DNA of 13,050 nt from Chloromonas sp. AAM2 (taxonomy: Eukaryota > Chlorophyta > Chlorophyceae > Chlamydomonadales > Chlamydomonadaceae). Below, piece by piece: positions 8,238 through 13,050 of this stretch. Positions within the stretch are counted from its first letter, which is position 1, and each line of letters starts with the position of its first letter. The translations under genes were made by a program, and so were the position numbers. Where the stretch lies: the NCBI GenBank assembly GCA_004335635.1, contig QAXH01005990.1, positions 8,835 to 21,884 of the forward strand, given 5' to 3'. The notes beneath the pieces were generated by a model. The model saw only the letters and a program-made list of their open reading frames with translations. It searched no databases and had not been told where the DNA came from.

Positions 8238-8289
8238 TTTGCATGCCTGCTGAGGCTATATATTGCGGTAGTATCCACGCCATGAGCCA

Positions 8290-8929
8290 ACCAGCGGGGC
8301 TGCTGGTGACAAGGTGCGCTGCACCTGCTCTCTGCTGGTCACTGCATGGCTAACCGAGACAAACAGCATGCAGCAGCCCAAAATTCCTGGAACTGGCAAA
8401 CATTTTTTGTTTCGTGGTAGGTTCACGGGGACCAGCACGCTGAGACCGTGACGTGGGAGACAGCGCCTACACCATATCCATTGTTCCAAACAATGTGCTT
8501 CCGCCGCTTGCATTTTGAAACATCATTACCCATGCCAGCTGTCATAGTTCGCTTTTCCAGGATTTTCCAGGCCTTGGCAACATTAACTTTTGCGCTAAAG
8601 CAGTCGCTGCTGTGCGTGTGTCTGTCTGGCTGCCCCGTCCCACGTGTCCAACTTGGGGGAGAGATGTGCATCGCTGACCCACTGCTCCTAGGACTGTCTT
8701 AATGTGCAGCCGCTCCAATGCTCAGCAAGGCAGCCGTGGGGTGAAAGTCCCGCTTTGGACAAGGCCGCCACACCAATCGTTTGGGTGGTGGTGCGAACTA
8801 TCAGACTGGCACACCTCCACATGTTCGCATGTGTTCGCATGTGTTCATGAGTCAAAGTGTTATCAGCACTGCAGACACCGAGCCACGGTTGATTAAAGTT
8901 TCTTATATATGTAGTCGAAACATAACAAC
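8290..8929. other. No convincing gene; may hold unfound exons
   Basis: No recognisable coding exon or RNA gene was found on either strand. A 10-bp tandem repeat (TGTTCGCATG, about 2.5 units) lies near 8821-8850. TTATATAT at 8903-8910 is TATA-like and about 20 bases upstream of an ATG at 8930. Upstream exons of the minus-strand membrane protein might lie here, but I could not identify them. Confidence 0.4.
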
Positions 8930-9343
8930 ATGGTCAGGCACACTAAGCAGATGAACTCTGCGCAATTCAAGACGAAGAGACAAGTGAGCAACTGGCAAGT
9001 ACACTCTCATTGCCAAAGGGAATCAGATTCGTTGGCAGCAGAGGCGCAAGTTAAGCAGCTGCAAGCTGAGCTGAAGTCCATGCAAGCAGAGCTGAAAATT
9101 CACAAAGGCGCGTGGTCCAGCGAAGCTGACAAGTATGCTGCATTGTCTGCCAAGGCAGACCAGGAAAGGTATGCCCAACTGTAGTTTTTCCAGCCAGGCT
9201 GGCGCATGTCATGAAGCTGGTTCGCACAGCAGAGTCAGCGTAGTACGAGGACTTCACGACGCAGAATAGGTTTGATGCTGAGGGATGGAGGGAAGTGTAC
9301 CAAAAGCTGATCCGGGCCGGAAGAGAAGCTGGGGTGGGCCGTT
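8930..9343 (+). pseudogene. Coiled-coil coding fragment, apparently broken
   Basis: From the ATG at 8930 the frame is open to 9184. From about 9025 it encodes a clear heptad-like helix (AEAQVKQLQAELKSMQAELK, then DKYAALSAKADQER). After CAGGAAAG|GTATGC (a possible donor) coding character resumes in another frame: LAHVMKLVRTAESA, an in-frame TAG at 9241-9243, then YEDFTTQNRFDAEGWREVY and on to a TGA at 9341-9343. Joining the two parts would need a 29-nt intron, which is implausibly short, or a frameshift, and the TAG must still be passed. I read it as a decayed gene or a gene fragment. A real gene with a different exon structure is possible. Family not recognised; a retroelement or duplicated cytoskeletal gene could be the source. 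Confidence 0.35.
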
Positions 9344-9904
9344 GAAGTTGACAAAGAAACCAGTTGAATACATGATAAAACATTGAACAAATCGAAAAAA
9401 CATACATGTGTATGTTCTTGCAGCGCAGACATGTGCATTGTACTGACTGAGCGTTAGTAACCATCTGGTTTAGCAGCTGTCTGGGTGCAGCGTAGGCCAC
9501 TTGAGCACATGGTACGCTGGCTGCCATACCTGTGGACTTGGGCCATACCAGTGGACTTTGGCCATACCTGCCATTTGCTCCTCAGAACCGGCCAGGCACC
9601 AACAGCTGACGGGTAAGCAGGCAAAGGTAAAGCTGGCAACAAACGTCAGCCTGCTACAGACGCCCCACCAAAAATTGCTTAGATGACCAGCAGAAGCCCT
9701 TGAAAAGCTCAGCCAACCTTGCAGGTCGCTCCAGGCCATGGTGAGCAGGAATCATTGGGCTGTCGCGAACATACAACCTGGTCTGCATGCTTGCCATTCC
9801 CACCAAATCTTCTGGCATCCACGCAAGCCTCATTCAACACAAGCATTGGCAAGTCCAGCTTGTCCAAGCCTTACAAAACTCGAATTGATCGGTCAGCTCA
9901 GACA
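9344..9904. other. Stretch with no recognised gene
   Basis: It holds a short 19-bp imperfect tandem repeat (listed separately) and small ORFs on both strands without recognisable content. The minus-strand part at 9700-9904 may be decayed downstream sequence of the helicase-like relic: ELTDQFEFCKAW is readable in another frame there. Confidence 0.4.
9523..9579 (+). repeat. 19-bp imperfect tandem repeat, about 2.5-3 units
   Basis: Units starting GCCATACC lie at 9523, 9542 and 9561, each followed by (T/A)GTGGACTT(G/T)G in the first two copies. The third is truncated or diverged after GCCATACCTG. Confidence 0.75.
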
Positions 9905-9977
9905 TCATCTCGAAAGCACACCCATTGATGGTTTCAATTGATACAAGTCGCCAACAATGATCAAATGCACCCCTCCT
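9905..9977 (-). pseudogene. Relic with PIF1/Helitron-type helicase motif III
   Basis: On the minus strand, after a possible acceptor (ATACAG|A), the sequence reads GGVHLIIVGDLYQLKP and stops at a TGA shortly after. The pattern GG-(h)4-VGD-(F/L)-(Y/F)-QL-x-P is motif III of PIF1-family superfamily-1B helicases, which also form the helicase part of Helitron transposons. Motifs I (GxGKS) and II (DE) were not found upstream, and the frame is broken just after the motif. ELTDQFEFCKAW in the -1 frame fits the 'F-x-F-x-x-x-A-W' region that often follows. I take it as a decayed fragment. The match is short, so confidence is limited. Confidence 0.4.
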
Positions 9978-10237
9978 CTGTATTGTCGTCCACAGGCACT
10001 CTTCCTCTTCATTTTCTTCATAACGTGCATCGGAAAGCAGTCAGTACCAGTAGTCAGTACGACAGTTGTAGCTAGCTGGAGCCAAGACGTCTGCTCAGCC
10101 AACCTTGGTACGACAGTCGTGCAAACAACTATGAAGTTGCAGCGTTTTCTTCTCTGCCTCGCTTGTACCAACCTCCGTAGCAGCCTCTTATCTGGCAGCT
10201 CTGGACGTGTCTTATGGCTGCAGCAGGCGATTGGCAC

Positions 10238-10648
10238 GCACCAGTGACGCGTGCCTCATATCTTTCAGCTGTGCCGCGGGCATGACGCGGCACCCCGTGA
10301 CGACCTCGGCGCGTCAGCCTAGCCCCCTTAGGTTGGCGCACCTAACCCAATCTTGCGTCGGTGTGACTGCTATATCCAAGGCTGGAAGGAGGACTCGCAG
10401 TGGGCACCAGTGCCGGGCATGTCCGAACGGGATGCACCGTCACTGTTGCACAGTCGCAGTTGTGGGTATGGGCTTTCTGGTAGTGAGCTCGTTTTATGAT
10501 GCGGGAAGAGGCGACCAACGTAAAGGCCTGGTGGACAAAAACGGAACGCTCAGGGTTCACAGGTAGGACGTGTAGCACGGTAGACCAGACTTGTCGACCT
10601 GCGCCTCAACACGCCTCCACGCTAATTACAAGTTACCGACGAGAAGGA
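10238..10648. other. Upstream flank of the ISG12-like gene
   Basis: It contains an open stretch around 10432-10566 (reading VAVVGMGFLVVSSFYDAG) with a GTAGGA donor-like end. This could be a 5' exon of the next gene, but its exit phase does not match the likely acceptors. A GCCGCG...CGCGGC short hairpin lies near 10266-10285. No promoter element is evident. Confidence 0.35.
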
Positions 10649-11034
10649 ATGCAATTCCTTGCAGCAGCAGGGGTTGCCGGCATTGCCGTCTTGTGCACAG
10701 TCAAAATGGCTGGTTTTACCAAAAGCGGCATAGCGGCAGGCTCGCTGGCCGCAAAAGGCATGTCGGCTTGGGCCGTGTCGCATGGAGGAGCCGTTGCCGC
10801 AGGTCAGGGTTTTGATTTGTCCGAGCACGAGGTGGTTTTCTGGTGCCCGTATCCATATGTATCCTTATATGCAGCATTAACAAGTTTCTTATACACGCGT
10901 CTGCGTGCTTCACTGCAGGCACCCCCATCGCCGTATGCCAGGCCCTGGGCACCGCAGCTCTAGCGTCAACCGGTGCAGCCGTGTTGCTGGGTGCCGCTGT
11001 GGCTCTAGTCATCAAGACGATGCGAGGTTCCTGA
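10649..11034 (+). CDS. ISG12/IFI6-IFI27-like small membrane protein; two exons
   Basis: Exons are 10649-10802 and 10919-11034 (TGA), joined GCA G|GTCAGG...CTGCAG|GC in phase 1, giving 89 aa. The reading MAGFTKSGIAAGSLAAK, MSAWAVSHGGAVAAG and, across the junction, TPIAVCQALG matches the signature of the interferon-alpha-inducible 6/27 (ISG12) family: GFT-x-x-GIAAGS-x-AA-x-x-MS, then GG-x-VAAG. The rest is small-residue hydrophobic helices (AALASTGAAVLLGAAVALV) ending in a short basic tail. The length equals that of the short, domain-only family members. In animals these proteins sit in mitochondrial or nuclear/ER membranes and affect apoptosis and antiviral states; the algal role is unknown. 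The ATG at 10649 was chosen because family homology begins within a few residues. A longer N-terminus in the same frame, open from 10496, is less likely. Confidence 0.82.
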
Positions 11035-12569
11035 GGGCTGCCTATGCTGGCGCGCAAGGTCCACAGGCACACGACGACAACGTGTCAAAGCACAGGCGCT
11101 CTGACACAGGCGCTCTGACACAGCTGCACAGATGTTGCACGTTTTAAGACCTCAGCAGCACGCAAACAAGGTTTGGACTGGCAGTACTTGACAATACAAG
11201 CTGATTGATGATTGATGACTTCACGTTGCAAGTTGCATGCACATTGATGTATGACGCGGCTACCACACTGCATGTGCCCGTTGCAGACAGGCCGTGGTTG
11301 TGTGCCCGTGTATGTCACGATGGCGCTGATTGGTCGCAAGTGGAAGGACATAGGTGTGAAGGCTGGTATGGTTTTGCACGCAACCGGGCTGCCGTTTCAG
11401 AGCCCATGCAGAGATGGACAAACAGCGACTTTTCTGTCCACTTGCGAACAGCCACGAAGCGGTGGATGTGCCAAGACCACAACCTAACTCAGTTGCCAGA
11501 AACCTCCATGTAACCACCATCATGTTGTGTTCACTGTTGCTTCCGCTTGGCCTTCTGCATAAACCGTGGCTCCGATGCTGCAATACGGGAAGGTGATGAA
11601 CACGCTGGGACAGGAGTCACGGCCATGTGACCAAAAAGGTTGTGAGTGCAGCCATTGCAACCAGTGACACAGGCTGCCAATGAACCCCGTATCAAAGCAA
11701 CAGACTACCCTTGGAAACGCTTGCCCATCCATCGTGTTCAACGGCCTACTGCACACCATGGGTTCAACCTGCTTCCACGCACTAGCCTACAACTTGAACG
11801 GAATCCAACACCGCTACGTTCAGAATAACTTGCTCATTCAATGATTGAACCGACCAATGGGTTTGCTGGGTTGAACCGACCTGGGTTGAAGCGACCAACC
11901 CAAGTCGGTTTGCCGGCCAACTGTGCAAGTTTCATTGGTTTGCCTGTGCGGCCAATCTGGCCGCCTTGGTCAGCCTTGAGCATGCAATCATGTCGGCGAG
12001 CCTCAGGCACGCATTACCCACTCATCCAAGAGATGAATATTCACTATGTACACTGAATTTGAAAGCTCACATCTCTGGCCTTTGTGCGTACATTCGTATT
12101 TATAGCACTGAGTAGTTATGAATACAAAGAAACTGCGTCTATATCAAGCACAGAGTAATCCCAGAATGGCGGTGCCATGAAATCAATTGTTGGCTATGAG
12201 ATCATCATGTTTGCCTATGCTACAAAGGACTTGACGCTTGCAGGGTCAGTGATCACTGCTGGGTCGGTTACCCTTGAACCCTTGCCACCACGCGGGTAGG
12301 CCTCCCACCTACACACTTGCTCCCTCGTAAACATGCTGATAACTGGTCGCCCCCCCAGCCACACGCACGCACACAGTCCTGGCAGGCTGCACATTTCTAC
12401 ACGCTCGTGCTCTCTCTCTGTTATCTGGTTATCTGAGCACCATGGGTATGTCCGGCACCACGTCCCATGCCGGGCACCATGCGTTCACATGCTCAGTGGC
12501 TGTATCCCCGCCGCTGCCAGCATGGCCCTGTCTGCCTGCGATCCCCACATGGGCAGCGGGTGCGCCTCT
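11035..12569. other. Gene-poor stretch with no recognised coding exon
   Basis: The beginning should hold the 3' untranslated region of the ISG12-like gene; the first TGTAA is at 11509-11513, far for a signal. An open piece near 11320-11400 (reading MALIGRKWKDIGVKAGMV) has some coding character but no recognisable family. The rest is short ORFs without content, one hairpin at 11874-11910, and GA/AC-rich simple stretches around 12350-12420. Confidence 0.4.
11874..11910. repeat. Imperfect 15-bp inverted repeat (7-nt loop)
   Basis: AACCGACCTGGGTTG at 11874-11888 pairs with CAACCCAAGTCGGTT at 11896-11910 with a single C/A mismatch. It sits in a zone of direct repeats of GGGTTGAA(C/G)CGACC. It is a possible small fold-back structure or part of a decayed transposable element. 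Confidence 0.7.
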
Positions 12570-12737
12570 GTGTTGAACACCCTGAGTGCCAAGAACAATG
12601 GCAAACTGTGATTAGCATGTGTTTACCACCCTGAGTGCCAAGAACAATGGCAAACTGTGATTAGCATGTGTTTACCACCCTGGGTGCCAAGAACAATGGC
12701 AAACTGTGATTAGCATGTGTTGAACACCCTGAGAGTT
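12570..12737 (+). repeat. 49-bp tandem repeat, three full units plus a partial one
   Basis: Units starting CACCCTG(A/G)G lie at 12578, 12627, 12676 and 12725, a period of exactly 49. The three full units differ by only one or two bases. The first and last junctions carry TGTTGAACACCCTGAG, while the internal ones carry TGTTTACCACCCTG. The whole array is thus flanked by the variant junction on both sides. Confidence 0.92.
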
Positions 12738-13050
12738 GAGTGCAATTGCACAAAGCGCATGGAACATGCAAAGCAACCACGATGCGCATTGGTTTTAGCA
12801 GCGTTGTTGTTGAGTCAGTGGCTAGCAATCTGTTACTGCACGGATGAGTGATAGCTGGCGAGCTTGTTAGTGTAACTCACCATTGGTCCAGGGGTACCTG
12901 GTGTGGGTCGTCACTGCAGGGCAAAGGAAACGTCAGCACATGACACAAATGTGACGAGTGTAAAGTGTCAGAGTGACATATCAGCATTCTCTGGTCCCGG
13001 TCGGTTGCACTTGCGCCGGACACGCCTGACCTGGTCACGCGTGTCGGCAA
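12738..13050. other. Right end of window, no gene seen
   Basis: No supported coding exon or RNA gene. TGTAA occurs twice on the plus strand (about 12871 and 12959), as would suit a gene end, but I could not identify a gene for it. Confidence 0.4.

Noticed and set aside
9051..9527. 158-codon minus-strand ORF
   Set aside because: Antisense of the coiled-coil fragment, with no recognisable domain.
9757..9840. LVLNEACVDARRFGG on the minus strand as helicase motif II
   Set aside because: It lies after, not before, the motif-III-like sequence and lacks the DE pair, so the order is wrong for PIF1 helicases.
12570..12737. CRISPR-like array
   Set aside because: The 49-bp units are directly adjacent tandem copies without distinct spacers, in a eukaryotic context.

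Overview
The window reads as nuclear DNA of a eukaryote, most likely a chlorophyte green alga. The genes are split by GT-AG introns of about 90-550 nt. The coding exons are richer in G+C than the introns, and Q-rich, QH and GPSAG low-complexity tracts are common. Nothing looks bacterial: there are no operons or ribosome binding sites. The phylum is inferred from gene architecture and from the flavour of the protein families, not from a marker gene.

Layout. (1) 1-4465, plus strand: the 3' part of a seven-exon gene for a large, N-glycosylation-sequon-rich, helix-rich protein that I do not recognise. Every exon junction keeps phase, and the gene ends at a TAG. A frame-compatible duplicated mini-exon lies in one intron and a possible alternative terminal exon lies downstream. 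(2) 5147-6733, minus strand, convergent with gene 1: a complete five-exon secreted expansin-like (double-psi beta-barrel) gene. Its usual second domain is replaced by a long polyglutamine tail, and one exon is only 19 nt. (3) 7490 to about 8083, minus strand: the last exon of a single-pass membrane protein with a basic stop-transfer signal and a 15-bp minisatellite encoding GPSA(G/D) repeats. A 29-bp perfect inverted repeat lies just upstream. (4) 8930-9343, plus strand: a coiled-coil coding fragment that looks broken. (5) 9905-9977, minus strand: a relic with the motif-III signature of PIF1/Helitron-type helicases. (6) 10649-11034, plus strand: a complete two-exon, 89-aa protein of the ISG12/IFI6-IFI27 family. 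(7) 11035-13050: no convincing gene, but an imperfect hairpin and a 49-bp tandem repeat.

The genes do not form an obvious pathway. Two of them (gene 1 and the expansin-like protein) look secreted or lumenal and a third looks like a surface membrane protein, so the left half has a cell-surface/extracellular-matrix flavour. The right half is gene-poor with relics and repeats.
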